Source: Flavobacterium nackdongense
GTDB lineage: Bacteria; Bacteroidota; Bacteroidia; Flavobacteriales; Flavobacteriaceae
Direction of reading: 5' to 3'
Assembly (NCBI RefSeq): GCF_004355225.1
Contig: NZ_CP037933.1
Span: 2,108,001-2,172,000, forward strand
DNA length: 64,000 nt
The number at the start of each line of letters is the position of its first letter. Position 1 is the first letter of the stretch. The position numbers and the translations under genes are program-made. The notes below the pieces were generated by a model. The model saw only the letters and a program-made list of their open reading frames with translations. It was not told the origin of the DNA and did no database searches. Shown in pieces: positions 18,212-28,392 of the stretch.

Positions 18212-21088
18212 TTATTTCAATTTCTTTTTGATGGCTACTTCGTGGAAGGCTTCGATAACGTCTCGTTCTTCGATGTCGTTGTATCCTTTTATTTGAATAC
18301 CACAATCGTAACCTTTGGCCACTTCTTTGACATCGTCTTTGAAACGTTTCAAGGCAACTAATTCACCAGTATGAACGACAACACCTTCACGAATGATTCT
18401 GATTTTGGCATTTCTGGCAATTTTGCCATCCATAACCATACATCCGGCAATGGTTCCCACTTTAGAAATTTTGAATAACTCTCTAACTTCGGCAGTTCCA
18501 AGCACTTCCTCTTTCATTTCTGGCGCCAACATTCCTTCCATCGCATCTTTCAAGTCGTCGATAGCTGCGTAAATGATAGAATAGTAACGGATGTCGATTT
18601 CTTCTTTGTCGGCCAATTGTCTGGCATTTCCAGCAGGACGAACATTAAATCCGATGATGATTGCATCCGATGCAGAAGCCAACATTACGTCGGTTTCAGT
18701 GATCGCTCCAACCCCTTTGTGAATGATATTGATTTGAATTTCGTCCGTAGATAATTTAGAGAACGAATCCGATAAGGCTTCAACCGAACCATCCACATCC
18801 CCTTTGAGGATGATGTTCAATTCTTTAAATTGACCCAAAGCGATACGACGTCCAATTTCATCCAATGTAATATGACGTTGAGTACGCACAGATTGTTCAC
18901 GCATTAATTGAGAACGTTTAGCAGCAATTTGTTTGGCCTCTTTCTCGTCTTCGAAAACGTTGAACTTGTCCCCTGCTGTTGCAGCGCCGTCCAATCCTAA
19001 AACTGAAACTGGTGTTGAAGGACCTGCCTCTTTCACAACATTACCTCTTTCGTCGTGCATGGCTTTGATTTTACCATGATGTTTTCCGGCCAACATATAA
19101 TCTCCCACTCTAAGAGTTCCGTGTTGTACCAATATTGTAGAAACATATCCTTTTCCTTTATCCAAGAACGCTTCGACAACGGTTCCTTGAGCTGATTTAT
19201 TTGGATTGGATTTTAAATCCAACAACTCCGCTTCTAATAATACTTTTTCTAATAATTCTTTAACACCTGTACCAAATTTAGCTGAAATATCGTGCGATTG
19301 GATTTTTCCACCCCAATCTTCAACAAGTAAATTCATTCCTGCTAATTTTTCTTTGATTTTCTCTACATTAGCATTGGGCTTATCAATTTTATTGATGGCA
19401 AAAATAATAGGAACACCAGCAGCCTGAGCGTGAGAAATCGCCTCTTTGGTTTGTGGCATAATATCGTCATCGGCAGCTACAACGATAATAGCGATATCGG
19501 TAACTTGAGCTCCACGAGCACGCATCGCTGTAAAGGCTTCGTGACCCGGTGTATCAAGGAAAGCAATTTTTTGACCATCGTCTAAAGTTACCCCGTACGC
19601 CCCAATGTGCTGTGTAATCCCTCCTGATTCACCCGCGATAACATTTTCCTTACGAATATAATCCAATAAAGAGGTTTTACCGTGATCGACGTGACCCATT
19701 ACGGTCACAATTGGCGCTCTGAAAACTAAATCTTCCTCTTTGTCTTCAACCACTTGAATGGCCTCTTCGATATCTACCGTGATAAATTCGACTTCGTATC
19801 CAAATTCATCACAAACAATAGTCAATGTTTCTGCATCCAAACGTTGGTTCATAGTCACCATAATTCCGAGTGACATACAAGTTCCAATAACCTTAGTAAT
19901 TGGCACATCCATCATAATGGCGATTTCACCAACGGTTACAAACTCGGTAACTTTTATAGTTTTGCTACCTTCGTCTAACGCTCTTTGCTCGTCATCTGAT
20001 TTTTGACGGTGCGTTTCTCTTTTATCTCTTCTATATTTAGCGGCTTTAGATTTGCTCCCTTTTCCTTGAAGTTTCTCTAAAGTTTCTCTAATTTGGTTTT
20101 TAACTTCTTCTTCGGTTGGCTCTACCTTTGCAGTGATTGCTGGTCTGCCTCCTTTTACGAAGCCAGGTCTGGCTCCTCTGTTGGCATTAAACCCACCAGC
20201 ATTTGGAGTGATTTTATTTGGATTTGGCGCACCCGGAGCTCCAGGAACTGCTGGCGGCCTAGGCGCACCTGGCTTAGGTGCAATCCGTTTTCTTTTGTTT
20301 TTATTGGCATTATTAGCCGCACTTCCGGGAGCTCCAGGAGTTCCAGGTTTGTTAGGCGTAATTTTCGGGTCTTCTTTTTTCTTCTTAGGTTTATTAAACT
20401 GAGATAAATCTATCGTTTGACCTGTTAATGTAGCGCCCGATAATTTGGTATATTTTGTAGTTATTGTCTCTTCAGCTGGAGTTTCAATTGCCACTGCAGC
20501 GACTTTTTTAGGCGCTTCCGCCTCCTGCTTAGTTTCTTTTATTTCGGCAACGGGTTTTGTCTCTATTTTTTCAACAATTGCTTTTTCTGATACCGCTTCT
20601 TTCTGTGGAGCTTCAACTGCAACTGGTTCCTTAGTCACAGGTTTTTCTTTAGGAATTTCAACAGCAGGAATTGGAGTTTTTTCAACAACAGCTTGTGGTT
20701 TTGGCGCTTCAACTGCTTTTTTAGGATTAAGGTCAATTTTCCCAACGTGTACTGGCCCCGAAATAGACCCTTTGGCTCTAATCACCTCTTGACTTCTGGC
20801 GCGTTCCTCGTCTTGTTTACGTTTTTCCTCGATTTCTCGTTCACGTTCCAAACGCAAAGCTTCTTTTTCTTTCAGCTTTTCTTTGCTGACTTCGGATGAA
20901 GCCACTTTGTTGCCTTTATCCCCGGCAAATTCTTTACATAAAACGTTATACACGTCGTCTGAAATTTTAACATTTGGATTGGCTTCAATAGCTATCCCTT
21001 TTCCTTTCAAACATTCGACTGCTGTTCCGAAAGAAATATTTAATTCTGCTAAAACTTTACTTATTCTAATAACTTTTTCTTCAGACAT
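18212..21088 (-). CDS. infB: Translation initiation factor IF-2
   Basis: 958 residues. An N-terminal IF2-N subdomain (about 1-55) is followed by a long low-complexity linker rich in Lys, Glu, Pro and Ala, including a Pro/Gly-rich stretch near residues 245-310, then a second IF2-N, the GTPase domain and the beta-barrel and C-terminal fMet-tRNA-binding domains. G1 is [15 protein letters not shown]3 DTPGHEAF, G4 NKIDK. It delivers initiator tRNA to the 30S subunit. It lies last in the rimP-nusA-infB order seen in most bacteria; 166 bp separate it from nusA. Confidence 0.97.
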   Translation of the reverse strand: MSEEKVIRISKVLAELNISFGTAVECLKGKGIAIEANPNVKISDDVYNVLCKEFAGDKGNKVASSEVSKEKLKEKEALRLEREREIEEKRKQDEERARSQEVIRAKGSISGPVHVGKIDLNPKKAVEAPKPQAVVEKTPIPAVEIPKEKPVTKEPVAVEAPQKEAVSEKAIVEKIETKPVAEIKETKQEAEAPKKVAAVAIETPAEETITTKYTKLSGATLTGQTIDLSQFNKPKKKKEDPKITPNKPGTPGAPGSAANNANKNKRKRIAPKPGAPRPPAVPGAPGAPNPNKITPNAGGFNANRGARPGFVKGGRPAITAKVEPTEEEVKNQIRETLEKLQGKGSKSKAAKYRRDKRETHRQKSDDEQRALDEGSKTIKVTEFVTVGEIAIMMDVPITKVIGTCMSLGIMVTMNQRLDAETLTIVCDEFGYEVEFITVDIEEAIQVVEDKEEDLVFRAPIVTVMGHVDHGKTSLLDYIRKENVIAGESGGITQHIGAYGVTLDDGQKIAFLDTPGHEAFTAMRARGAQVTDIAIIVVAADDDIMPQTKEAISHAQAAGVPIIFAINKIDKPNANVEKIKEKLAGMNLLVEDWGGKIQSHDISAKFGTGVKELLEKVLLEAELLDLKSNPNKSAQGTVVEAFLDKGKGYVSTILVQHGTLRVGDYMLAGKHHGKIKAMHDERGNVVKEAGPSTPVSVLGLDGAATAGDKFNVFEDEKEAKQIAAKRSQLMREQSVRTQRHITLDEIGRRIALGQFKELNIILKGDVDGSVEALSDSFSKLSTDEIQINIIHKGVGAITETDVMLASASDAIIIGFNVRPAGNARQLADKEEIDIRYYSIIYAAIDDLKDAMEGMLAPEMKEEVLGTAEVRELFKISKVGTIAGCMVMDGKIARNAKIRIIREGVVVHTGELVALKRFKDDVKEVAKGYDCGIQIKGYNDIEERDVIEAFHEVAIKKKLK

Positions 21089-21254
21089 AAAACCTTTTTA
21101 ATATTACCTTTTTTTCTCACCTTAACCCTTCCCAATTTGATACGTTACCGCAATGAAGAAAGAAATCAGTATGATGTTTTTTTATTTGTTCCTCACACTA
21201 ACTCTCTGTTGGAGAGGAAAAATAAGGTTTAAAATTTAATTTTTGAAGAATTGA

Positions 21255-22508
21255 CTAACTATCAAATTCTTCTTTTAGAATTTTCATTACATCTAGAATC
21301 GTTTCCTCTTCTAGGTCTGTTCTTCTTACCAAATCATCTACATCTTGATTCAAAATACTTTTGGCAGTATCCAAACCAATTTTTGCAAATTCTTCGATGA
21401 CCCATTCTTCAATTTCGTCTGAAAACTCTGTTAATTCCACATCATCTTCATCTGCGACAGCACCGGCCACATCACCTTCACGAATAACGTCAAGTTCGTA
21501 ACCTGTCAATTGACCTGCCAATTTTATATTGTGTCCACCTCGACCAATAGCTTTGGAGACTTCCTCAAGCTTCAAGAATACGTCTGCTCTTTTGGTTTCT
21601 TCATTGATTTTGATAGAAGAAACTTTTGCAGGGCTCAAAGCTCTAGTGATATACAATTGAATATTGCTAGTATAATTGATTACATCAATATTTTCGTTTC
21701 CTAATTCACGTACGATCCCGTGAATACGAGATCCTTTCATTCCCACACAAGCGCCTACTGGGTCAATTCTATCATCATAAGAATCTACGGCTACTTTCGC
21801 TTTTTCGCCTGGAATTCTCACTACATTTTTCACCATAATCAATCCGTCGAAAACTTCTGGAATTTCTTGTTCAAATAATTTTTCTAAGAACTTTTCAGAA
21901 GTTCTAGACATAATAATTTGCGGTTTATTGCCTTTCAATTCCACACTTTCGATGATACCACGAACATTGTCTCCTTTGCGGAAAAAGTCAGATGGAATTT
22001 GTTTTTCTTTAGGCAAAACGATTTCATTTCCGTCATCGTCGATCAAAATTACTACTCTTGGGCGAACATGGTGTACTTCGGCAGTATAAATTTCGCCAAT
22101 CAAATCTTTGAATTGTTTGTAAAGATTGGTGTTGTCGTGTTCGTGTATCTTGGAAATCAAGTTTTGGCGCAAAGCCAAAATCGCTCTTCTTCCAAGGTCA
22201 ATTAATTTGACTTCCTCCGAAACTTCTTCTCCAATTTCGAAATCAGGTTCAATTTTTCTAGCTTCAGACAAGGTAATTTCAAGATGTTCTAAATCCAAAT
22301 CATCATCGGCAACGATTACTCTTCTTTGCCAGATTTCCATATCTCCTTTATCGGGATTGATAATAATGTCGAAATTATCATCTGAACCAAATTTTTTCTT
22401 CAATGCATTTCTAAACACATCTTCTAATATCGCCATAAGCGTTACACGATCAATAAGTTTATCATCTTTAAACTCTGAAAATGAATCGATTAATGCTAAA
22501 TTTTCCAT
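21255..22508 (-). CDS. nusA: Transcription termination/antitermination protein NusA
   Basis: 417 residues. The N-terminal RNA-polymerase-binding domain (about 1-125) is followed by S1 (about 130-200), KH1 and KH2. The segment GACVGMKGSRIHGIVRELGNE and GRGGHNIKLAGQLTGYE carry the KH GxxG loops, and DPVGACVG is a NusA hallmark. The C-terminal helix-hairpin domain is short, as usual outside proteobacteria. It modulates pausing, termination and antitermination. It lies 13 bp downstream of rimP, and a terminator-like hairpin precedes the operon, which could be a feedback site. Confidence 0.97.
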   Translation of the reverse strand: MENLALIDSFSEFKDDKLIDRVTLMAILEDVFRNALKKKFGSDDNFDIIINPDKGDMEIWQRRVIVADDDLDLEHLEITLSEARKIEPDFEIGEEVSEEVKLIDLGRRAILALRQNLISKIHEHDNTNLYKQFKDLIGEIYTAEVHHVRPRVVILIDDDGNEIVLPKEKQIPSDFFRKGDNVRGIIESVELKGNKPQIIMSRTSEKFLEKLFEQEIPEVFDGLIMVKNVVRIPGEKAKVAVDSYDDRIDPVGACVGMKGSRIHGIVRELGNENIDVINYTSNIQLYITRALSPAKVSSIKINEETKRADVFLKLEEVSKAIGRGGHNIKLAGQLTGYELDVIREGDVAGAVADEDDVELTEFSDEIEEWVIEEFAKIGLDTAKSILNQDVDDLVRRTDLEEETILDVMKILKEEFDS

Positions 22509-22521
22509 GCCAACTATTTAA

Positions 22522-22986
22522 TTAAAATGTTACTGTAACAATTGCTTCTTTTATTTCTGTATACGGTATTTCTTGTCTTTTTTGAACCGTTTCCTTCCCT
22601 TTTCCTAGTTTTTTGGCTTCTCTGGCTTTCCACGACAAAATTATAAAATTATCATTAGCTTCAACTAATTCTGCTTCAATAGTTTCGGTTGCTAATTTCA
22701 CAATTAAGGTTCTGCCTACATTTTTTTTGTATTGGCGAACCATTTTCAATGGCGAACCCACTCCAACTGAGGCTACTTCTAGCGAAAAATCTTGCTCTTC
22801 GCGGTCCAAATTATTTTCGATTGCGCGACTTATGTCAATACAATCCTGCAAAGCCACACCATTATCGCCATCTAGAGTCACGATAATTTTGAAACTATCT
22901 GTAATTGTCAAATCGATCAGAAAAACCGATGGTTTATCGTTCAATCCCTCAATTAATAGGCCGTTTACTTTATCTTTAAATGTCAT
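22522..22986 (-). CDS. rimP: Ribosome maturation factor RimP
   Basis: 154 residues, first gene of the rimP-nusA-infB operon. The N-terminal alpha/beta domain includes [23 protein letters not shown] and the characteristic [12 protein letters not shown] (the family's SPG-like motif is modified). The C-terminal SH3-like domain follows with [10 protein letters not shown]. RimP assists 30S subunit maturation. The start ATG at 22984-22986 is close to a strong hairpin in its own leader (22999-23019) and about 63 bp from a good TATATTTG -7 box. Confidence 0.92.
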   Translation of the reverse strand: MTFKDKVNGLLIEGLNDKPSVFLIDLTITDSFKIIVTLDGDNGVALQDCIDISRAIENNLDREEQDFSLEVASVGVGSPLKMVRQYKKNVGRTLIVKLATETIEAELVEANDNFIILSWKAREAKKLGKGKETVQKRQEIPYTEIKEAIVTVTF

Positions 22987-22998
22987 ATTTTATAAAAA

Positions 22999-23019
22999 GA
23001 GGCACGCTATGCGTGCCTC
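22999..23019 (-). promoter_or_regulatory. Terminator-like leader hairpin (possible attenuator) before rimP
   Basis: On the minus strand GAGGCACGC pairs perfectly with GCGTGCCTC around ATA, directly followed by CTTTTTATAAA and then the rimP start. This lies between the promoter (23049-23078) and the first gene, so it resembles an intrinsic terminator in the leader. NusA, encoded in this operon, is a termination factor, which would make feedback control plausible. Confidence 0.6.
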
Positions 23020-23048
23020 ATTATCTAGTTTTTTAATAAATAACTGTG

Positions 23049-23078
23049 CAAATATAGTGTTATTTTTTATAAATCAAA
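23049..23078 (-). promoter_or_regulatory. Promoter of the rimP-nusA-infB operon
   Basis: On the minus strand a TTTG at 23075-23078 is followed after 18 bases by TATATTTG at 23049-23056. This is an excellent fit to the Bacteroidota TTTG-N19-TAnnTTTG promoter, with the -7 box 62 bases before the rimP start codon. Confidence 0.65.
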
Positions 23079-23166
23079 AATCATGGCATTATGTTGAAAA
23101 AAATTTGTAAATTTAATCAAGCAAATTTATTGCTCCTTTTGTCCAATTTTTTAAACACTTATTGTT

Positions 23167-23991
23167 ATGAAACGGATTTTAGTACCTGTCGATTTTTCTG
23201 ATTATTCAGTTGAAGCGTTAAAAGTAGCCGCTCAACTCGCCCAAAAAAATAATTACGAAATCATACTTTTGCATTTGCTCGAATTACCACATCAAGCTAC
23301 TGATGCTTTTGGCAATGGCAATAGCATTCCAGAGATCATCTTTTTTAAAAACAAAGCCATTGAAAAGCTCGAAAAACTGATGGATTCTCCTTTTTTGAAA
23401 GGCCTTGAGATTTATGAATCTATCGAATTTAAAAAAGTCGACGAAGGCATTATTGATGCTAGCATAAAAAATCACGCAGACTTAATTATAATGGGTTCTC
23501 ACGGCACCTCGGGATTCAATGAATTGCTAGTGGGTTCGAATACTGAAAAAATCGTACGGTACTCCAAGATTCCAGTATTGGTCATCAAAAAGGGGACGAA
23601 AGAGTTCAAGGCAGACCATTTTGTCTTTGCTTCTGATTTTTCAAAAGAGACCAAAAAACCATTTCGCAAAATGCTTGAATTAGCCAAAATATTTAATTCT
23701 AAACTTTATTTCGTGACCATTTGCACCCCCGCCTCTTTCAAAACCACCCATCGGACTGAGAAAATAATGGAGGATTATTTAGCCAATTTCGATATTGATA
23801 ATTATTCTACACATATTTACAATGACACCAACATCGAAAACGGAATTATCAATTTTGCCAATAGCGTTCATGCTGATATGATAGGAATGTGCACGCACGG
23901 ACGCACGGGTTTGGCTCATTTTTTTAATGGAAGCCTCGGTGAGGATATGGTGAATCACGCAGTGAAACCCGTAATAACATTTAAGATTTGA
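23167..23991 (+). CDS. Universal stress protein, tandem UspA domains
   Basis: 274 residues with two UspA domains. The first (about 1-145) begins KRILVPVDFSDYSVEALKVA and ends with the ATP-binding GSHGTSGFNELLVGSNTEKIVRYS. The second (about 150-274) has the similar CTHGRTGLAHFFNGSLGEDMV. Both retain a G-x2-G-x9-G-(S/T)-like signature, so nucleotide binding is plausible. These proteins help survival in starvation and stress; the partner is unknown. Monocistronic: the rimP operon diverges upstream and a strong terminator follows. Confidence 0.92.
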   Translation: MKRILVPVDFSDYSVEALKVAAQLAQKNNYEIILLHLLELPHQATDAFGNGNSIPEIIFFKNKAIEKLEKLMDSPFLKGLEIYESIEFKKVDEGIIDASIKNHADLIIMGSHGTSGFNELLVGSNTEKIVRYSKIPVLVIKKGTKEFKADHFVFASDFSKETKKPFRKMLELAKIFNSKLYFVTICTPASFKTTHRTEKIMEDYLANFDIDNYSTHIYNDTNIENGIINFANSVHADMIGMCTHGRTGLAHFFNGSLGEDMVNHAVKPVITFKI

Positions 23992-24048
23992 TTTTGGTCT
24001 ATAATTATAATTGACCCGCTAACAAGATCGTTGTGTCACTATATTGCA

Positions 24049-24083
24049 TAAAAAAACCTCTCTGATTGTGAGAGGTTTTTTTT
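24049..24083. terminator. Bidirectional terminator between usp and tRNA-Gln
   Basis: AACCTCTC (24055-24062) pairs with GAGAGGTT (24070-24077), flanked by an A-run on the left and a T-run of about nine on the right. It can end both the stress-protein transcript (plus) and the tRNA transcript (minus). Confidence 0.8.
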
Positions 24084-24085
24084 TG

Positions 24086-24156
24086 TTGGTCTACTAGGAC
24101 TCGAACCTAGAAAGACTGCACCAAAAACAGTTGTGTTACCATTACACCATAGACCA
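24086..24156 (-). tRNA. tRNA-Gln (anticodon TTG)
   Basis: Read on the minus strand the molecule folds as a full cloverleaf: acceptor TGGTCTA/TAGACCA; D arm with TAATGGTAA loop; anticodon stem ACTGT/GCAGT with loop TTTTGGT, giving anticodon TTG for CAA/CAG Gln; and T arm CTAGG-TTCGAGT-CCTAG. The discriminator base is A, and CCA is not encoded, as common in Bacteroidota. The first pair U1-A72 is typical of tRNA-Gln. Confidence 0.93.
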
Positions 24157-24179
24157 ATACCGTTGCTGTTAAGCGAGTG

Positions 24180-24210
24180 CAAATTTAATACAAATTTTAA
24201 TTTTTACAAA
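24180..24210 (-). promoter_or_regulatory. Promoter of tRNA-Gln
   Basis: On the minus strand TTTG at 24207-24210 and TAAATTTG at 24180-24187 are 19 bases apart, an ideal Bacteroidota TTTG-N19-TAnnTTTG promoter. The -7 box ends about 24 bases before the mature tRNA 5' end. Confidence 0.65.
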
Positions 24211-24387
24211 TTTTTATTCTTTTTTTATTAAAAAACTTTTATTCGCCTCCATTACACCCCATTTTTTAAAGGGCAATATCACAATAAAACAGTTATGTTT
24301 ATGGAAATTTTTGTTAATGCAGGTGTCTTTCAATAAAAAAACATTTTCTTTGTAATCGCAAAAAAACTAAAATCTCAGCATCAAAAT

Positions 24388-27300
24388 ATGACTACATTTA
24401 ACTTCAATAAATGGAATACCATCACAGGTTGGTTTGCTTTTTTAATCGCATTACTCGTATACACACTGACAGTTGAACCCACAATGAGTTTTTGGGATTG
24501 TGGAGAATATATTGCTACTTCGGCAAAACTTCAAGTAGGACACCCTCCTGGAGCCCCTTTGTTTCAGATGATTGGCGCGTTCTTTTCAATGTTTGCCATT
24601 GACAACCAACATATAGCTTTGATGGTCAATATGATGTCTGTATTTTCGAGTGCCTTTACGATTCTATTTATGTTTTGGTCCTCATCGATGATTCTGAAAA
24701 AAATAATTTCGCAGTACAGTGAAATAAATAAAAATAATTCCATTGTCATTCTAGGTAGCTCTTTTGTTGGCGCTTTGGCTTATACTTTTTCGGATAGTTT
24801 CTGGGCAAGTGCTGTTGAAGCCGAAGTATATGCTATGGCTTCCTTATTTATAGCTTTGCTATTTTGGTTGGGTTTGCGCTGGGAACAAGATATGGATTCT
24901 CCTAAAGGCAACAAATGGCTTTTGGTGATCTCTCTGGTAGTTGGACTTACTTTTGGAGTGCATTTTATGGCATTATTAACCATTCCAGCTATTGGTTTTC
25001 TTTATTATTTCAAACATTACAAAGAAGTAACCATCAAGAATTTCATTATTGCCAATATTGTTGTGGTGGCTATTTTATTATTTATATTTAAATTATTATT
25101 GCCTTTGACGATGGCCTTCTTTGGAAAAACCGAAGTTTTTATGGTCAACGAATTGGGATTACCTTTCGATTCCGGGACGATTTTTGTTTTTTTACTGCTG
25201 ATTGCTTTCTTTTACTTTAGTCTAAAATACACACGATCCAAAGGACTGATCAAAGCCAACACCTTGATTTTATGCATCCTTTTCATCTTGATCGGTTTTT
25301 CGACTTGGATGATGTTACCCATTCGTGCTAATGCCGATACAGTCATTAATGAAAACAAACCCTCGGATGCTCGAGAAGTTTTAGCGTATTATAATCGCGA
25401 ACAATACGGCTCGAATCCCTTGTTCTACGGACCACAATATACAGAGGCATTTTCAGGTTTAGATAAAGACAATCCCTATTTAGACAAAGCCCCTAACTAC
25501 GAGAGAGATTATACAACAGGAAAATACGTTATTGTAAATAATTTTAAAAATGCAGAGCAAAATAGCGACGACAATCATAAGACCATTCTTCCTCGATTGT
25601 GGAGCGGCGATAATATTGCCAATTACATCAGTTTCTCCAATCCACCTGAATTTCGACTAAACCCTGATTATCCTTATGAGGACGACTTGTCTAAATATGG
25701 TGTTGACCCCAGCAAACTTTCGGAAGAGGATTTAGGCCGTGCGACGGCTCAACTCCGAAATGAAATCGAAAAAACGGTTGTCGAATTCCGAAAAGCCTAC
25801 GCCCAAAAAGAACTCGACAATGATGACTATGTCAAATTCTTGCGTACCTATAGTGATTATTTAATCGTCGAAAAACCAAGCACTTTTGACAATTTGCGAT
25901 TTATGGCCGAATACCAATTTGGCTATATGTATTTCAGGTATTTGATGTGGAATTTTGTTGGACGTCAAAATGACATTCAAGGAAAATACGACTATCAGGA
26001 TGGAAACTGGCTCAGTGGGATTACATTTATAGACGAATTGCATTTAGGAACACAACAAAACTTGCCTTCGGACGTGCTGAATAATAAAGGACGCAATGTG
26101 TATTTCTTTTTGCCATTGATTATGGGTCTCATCGGAATAATGTATCACGCCAGTCGGGACCGAAAAAGTTTCTACGTCCTTTTAGTTTTGTTTCTTTTTA
26201 TGGGCCTTGCCTTGAAAATTTACCTCAACGAAAGACCATTTGAACCACGCGAGAGAGATTATGCCTTAGTAGGTTCATTCTACGTTTTCGCTATTTGGAT
26301 AGGGTTTGGGGTGTATGCCTTGTACGAAAGCGCCCAGAACTATTTGAGTTCAAAAATTGCTGGTCCAATAGTCATTGGTGCCAGTTTAATTGCCGTACCT
26401 TTTTTGATGGCGTTCCAAAACTGGGACGACCACGATCGTTCGGGAAAATACACTGCAACCGCATTGGCAAAAGCCTATTTAGAATCCTGTGACCCGAATG
26501 CGATTTTATTCACTATTGGTGACAACGACACTTTCCCGCTCTGGTACGCCCAAGAAATCGAACACGTTCGAACCGATGTAAAAATTGTCAATACAAGTCT
26601 CTTTATGACCGACTGGTATATTGACCAAATGAAAAGCAAAACCTACGAATCGAATCCCTTGCCCATTTCTTTTACACACGACCAATATGTGGGCGACAAA
26701 TTAGATTACACTGCTTATATTCCGAAATCAGAAAGTCGTTGGGAAATCAAAGATTTTATCAATTTTATTAAAATCCCAAAATCCACAGTCGAGCTTCAAA
26801 ACGGACAAACGATTCATTTTTATCCTACCAATAAAATCAGGATTCCTGTTGACAAAAACAACATCATCAAAAACAAAGTTGTATCTGCAAAATACAATGA
26901 TTCCATTGTTTCCTACATTGACATTGACATCAAGGGCAATGCCTTGTACAAAAACCGTTTGATGATGCTGGACTTGATCGCCAACAACAACTGGAAAAGA
27001 CCTGTTTATTTTAGTCCCGGTGCTTTTGAGGACGAAGATTACCTTTGGATGAAAAACTACCTTCAACTGGAAGGGATGATTTACAAATTGGTTCCTTTAA
27101 AAACGAAAATTGACAAAGACACAAACCCAATGGATATGGGAGGTCTTGATGCCGACAAAATGTATTCTATTGTAATGAAATGGGATTGGGGTAATAGCAA
27201 AGGAGACATTTATCACGACCCTGAAACCAGAAAAAACAGCATTTCATACCGCTCGGTGCTGTCCAGATTAATGGACAAGTTAATTGCCGAAGGAAAACTA

Positions 27301-27660
27301 GACCAAGCCAAAAAAGTAATCGAATTGTCGATTACGGAAATGCCTGTCGAAAAATTTGGTTATTATTCGATGATAGAACCCTTTGCACGCGGCTATTATG
27401 AAGTAGGTGAAAAAGCAAAAGCGCAACAATTGCTCAAAAAATTGATTGGAAAATACCACGAAAACTTGAATTATTATGGCACGCTAAGCTCGGCGGATCA
27501 AGTCGATTTAGCCGTTGACATCGTTACTGATATCGAACGCTACCGAAGTTTATTGACGGTAATGAAAGAAAGTGGCGATGTGCAAATGTACAACCAAAGC
27601 AGACCGGCATTTAATACCTATATTAAAATGTTTGACCGTTTTGGACGAGATAGAGAATAA
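24388..27660 (+). CDS. DUF2723 family membrane protein (GT-C-like, protein O-mannosyltransferase type)
   Basis: 1090 residues. An N-terminal multi-spanning region begins GWFAFLIALLVYTLTVEPTMSFWDCGEYIATSAKLQVGHPPGAP (quoted as separate motifs: SFWDCGEYI and GHPPGAP). The acidic residues after the first helix are the presumed catalytic site of GT-C glycosyltransferases. About ten membrane helices are followed by a large soluble C-terminal region with helical repeats near the end. Related Bacteroidota proteins have been linked to protein O-glycosylation, but this one's acceptor and donor are inferred only. Monocistronic: a strong terminator follows at 27680-27717. Confidence 0.88.
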   Translation: MTTFNFNKWNTITGWFAFLIALLVYTLTVEPTMSFWDCGEYIATSAKLQVGHPPGAPLFQMIGAFFSMFAIDNQHIALMVNMMSVFSSAFTILFMFWSSSMILKKIISQYSEINKNNSIVILGSSFVGALAYTFSDSFWASAVEAEVYAMASLFIALLFWLGLRWEQDMDSPKGNKWLLVISLVVGLTFGVHFMALLTIPAIGFLYYFKHYKEVTIKNFIIANIVVVAILLFIFKLLLPLTMAFFGKTEVFMVNELGLPFDSGTIFVFLLLIAFFYFSLKYTRSKGLIKANTLILCILFILIGFSTWMMLPIRANADTVINENKPSDAREVLAYYNREQYGSNPLFYGPQYTEAFSGLDKDNPYLDKAPNYERDYTTGKYVIVNNFKNAEQNSDDNHKTILPRLWSGDNIANYISFSNPPEFRLNPDYPYEDDLSKYGVDPSKLSEEDLGRATAQLRNEIEKTVVEFRKAYAQKELDNDDYVKFLRTYSDYLIVEKPSTFDNLRFMAEYQFGYMYFRYLMWNFVGRQNDIQGKYDYQDGNWLSGITFIDELHLGTQQNLPSDVLNNKGRNVYFFLPLIMGLIGIMYHASRDRKSFYVLLVLFLFMGLALKIYLNERPFEPRERDYALVGSFYVFAIWIGFGVYALYESAQNYLSSKIAGPIVIGASLIAVPFLMAFQNWDDHDRSGKYTATALAKAYLESCDPNAILFTIGDNDTFPLWYAQEIEHVRTDVKIVNTSLFMTDWYIDQMKSKTYESNPLPISFTHDQYVGDKLDYTAYIPKSESRWEIKDFINFIKIPKSTVELQNGQTIHFYPTNKIRIPVDKNNIIKNKVVSAKYNDSIVSYIDIDIKGNALYKNRLMMLDLIANNNWKRPVYFSPGAFEDEDYLWMKNYLQLEGMIYKLVPLKTKIDKDTNPMDMGGLDADKMYSIVMKWDWGNSKGDIYHDPETRKNSISYRSVLSRLMDKLIAEGKLDQAKKVIELSITEMPVEKFGYYSMIEPFARGYYEVGEKAKAQQLLKKLIGKYHENLNYYGTLSSADQVDLAVDIVTDIERYRSLLTVMKESGDVQMYNQSRPAFNTYIKMFDRFGRDRE

Positions 27661-27679
27661 ATTTATTGAATCAAAAACC

Positions 27680-27717
27680 AAATGTAGCGCTATTACATAA
27701 TAACGCTACATTTTTTA
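27680..27717 (+). terminator. Terminator after the DUF2723 gene
   Basis: AAATGTAGCG (27680-27689) pairs with CGCTACATTT (27704-27713) around a 14-base loop, followed by TTTATT. It lies 20 bp past the stop and just before the polysaccharide deacetylase gene. Confidence 0.7.
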
Positions 27718-27738
27718 TTGCATTTAAACATTCGAATA

Positions 27739-28392
27739 ATGGATTTCTATTGGGTAAAAACAAACCGTTTTATTAAAAGACTATTTTCCAATTATGTTTG
27801 GGAAATCCCCAATGCTGAAAACAAAATCTACCTGACATTCGACGATGGTCCAACGCCCCAAATAACCGAATGGGTTTTGCAAGAATTAGAAAAATACAAA
27901 GCCAAAGCAACTTTTTTCTGCATTGGCAACAACATCGAAAAACATCCTCAAATTTTCGAGAAAGTAATTGCTAACGGACATACTGTAGGAAATCACACGT
28001 TTGATCATTTGAATGGTTGGAAAACATCGACCGCTAAATATTTAGAAAATAGTATTCAGTGTTCGGCGATTAGTGGTCAGTCTGCAAACCATAAACAACA
28101 AACAACAAACAACAAACTCTTCCGTCCGCCTTACGGCAAAATAAAATCCTCACAAGCCAAAAAACTGCGAGAACTAGGCTATAAAATAATAATGTGGGAT
28201 GTTTTGAGCGCTGATTTCGACACTTCTATTTCGGCTGAAAAATGTACTGAAAACGTATTGAAAAACACCAAATCAGGAAGTATTATCGTTTTTCACGACA
28301 GCGTAAAAGGTTTTCCAAGATTGGAATACACTTTGCCTAAAGTTTTAGAAATTTTAACTAAAAAAGGATTTGTTTTTGAAAAATTGACCTAA
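27739..28392 (+). CDS. Polysaccharide deacetylase (NodB/CE4 family)
   Basis: 217 residues from the ATG at 27739; the longer in-frame TTG at 27718 lies in the terminator region. The CE4 motifs are present: TFDDGPT (catalytic base and metal Asp), HTFDH-type GNHTFDHLN (metal His pair), RPPYGK, WDVLSADFD and FHDS. It should remove N- or O-acetyl groups from a glycan; no cleaved signal peptide is evident. Between the second and third motifs is an unusual segment HKQQTTNNK encoded by a heptamer tandem repeat (28093-28117), which may vary in copy number. It is convergent with the next gene, overlapping its stop by 4 bp. Confidence 0.9.
   Translation: MDFYWVKTNRFIKRLFSNYVWEIPNAENKIYLTFDDGPTPQITEWVLQELEKYKAKATFFCIGNNIEKHPQIFEKVIANGHTVGNHTFDHLNGWKTSTAKYLENSIQCSAISGQSANHKQQTTNNKLFRPPYGKIKSSQAKKLRELGYKIIMWDVLSADFDTSISAEKCTENVLKNTKSGSIIVFHDSVKGFPRLEYTLPKVLEILTKKGFVFEKLT
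28093..28117 (+). repeat. AAACAAC heptamer tandem repeat inside the deacetylase gene
   Basis: Three perfect copies of AAACAAC plus a four-base partial. A unit of seven is not a multiple of three, so gain or loss of one copy would shift the reading frame before the RPPYG active-site motif. Confidence 0.8.

Noticed and set aside
20133..20402. A long plus-strand frame rich in Gly/Pro/Ala opposite infB
   Set aside because: It is the shadow of the Pro/Gly-rich IF-2 linker, which makes the opposite strand stop-poor; no start context or homology supports it.
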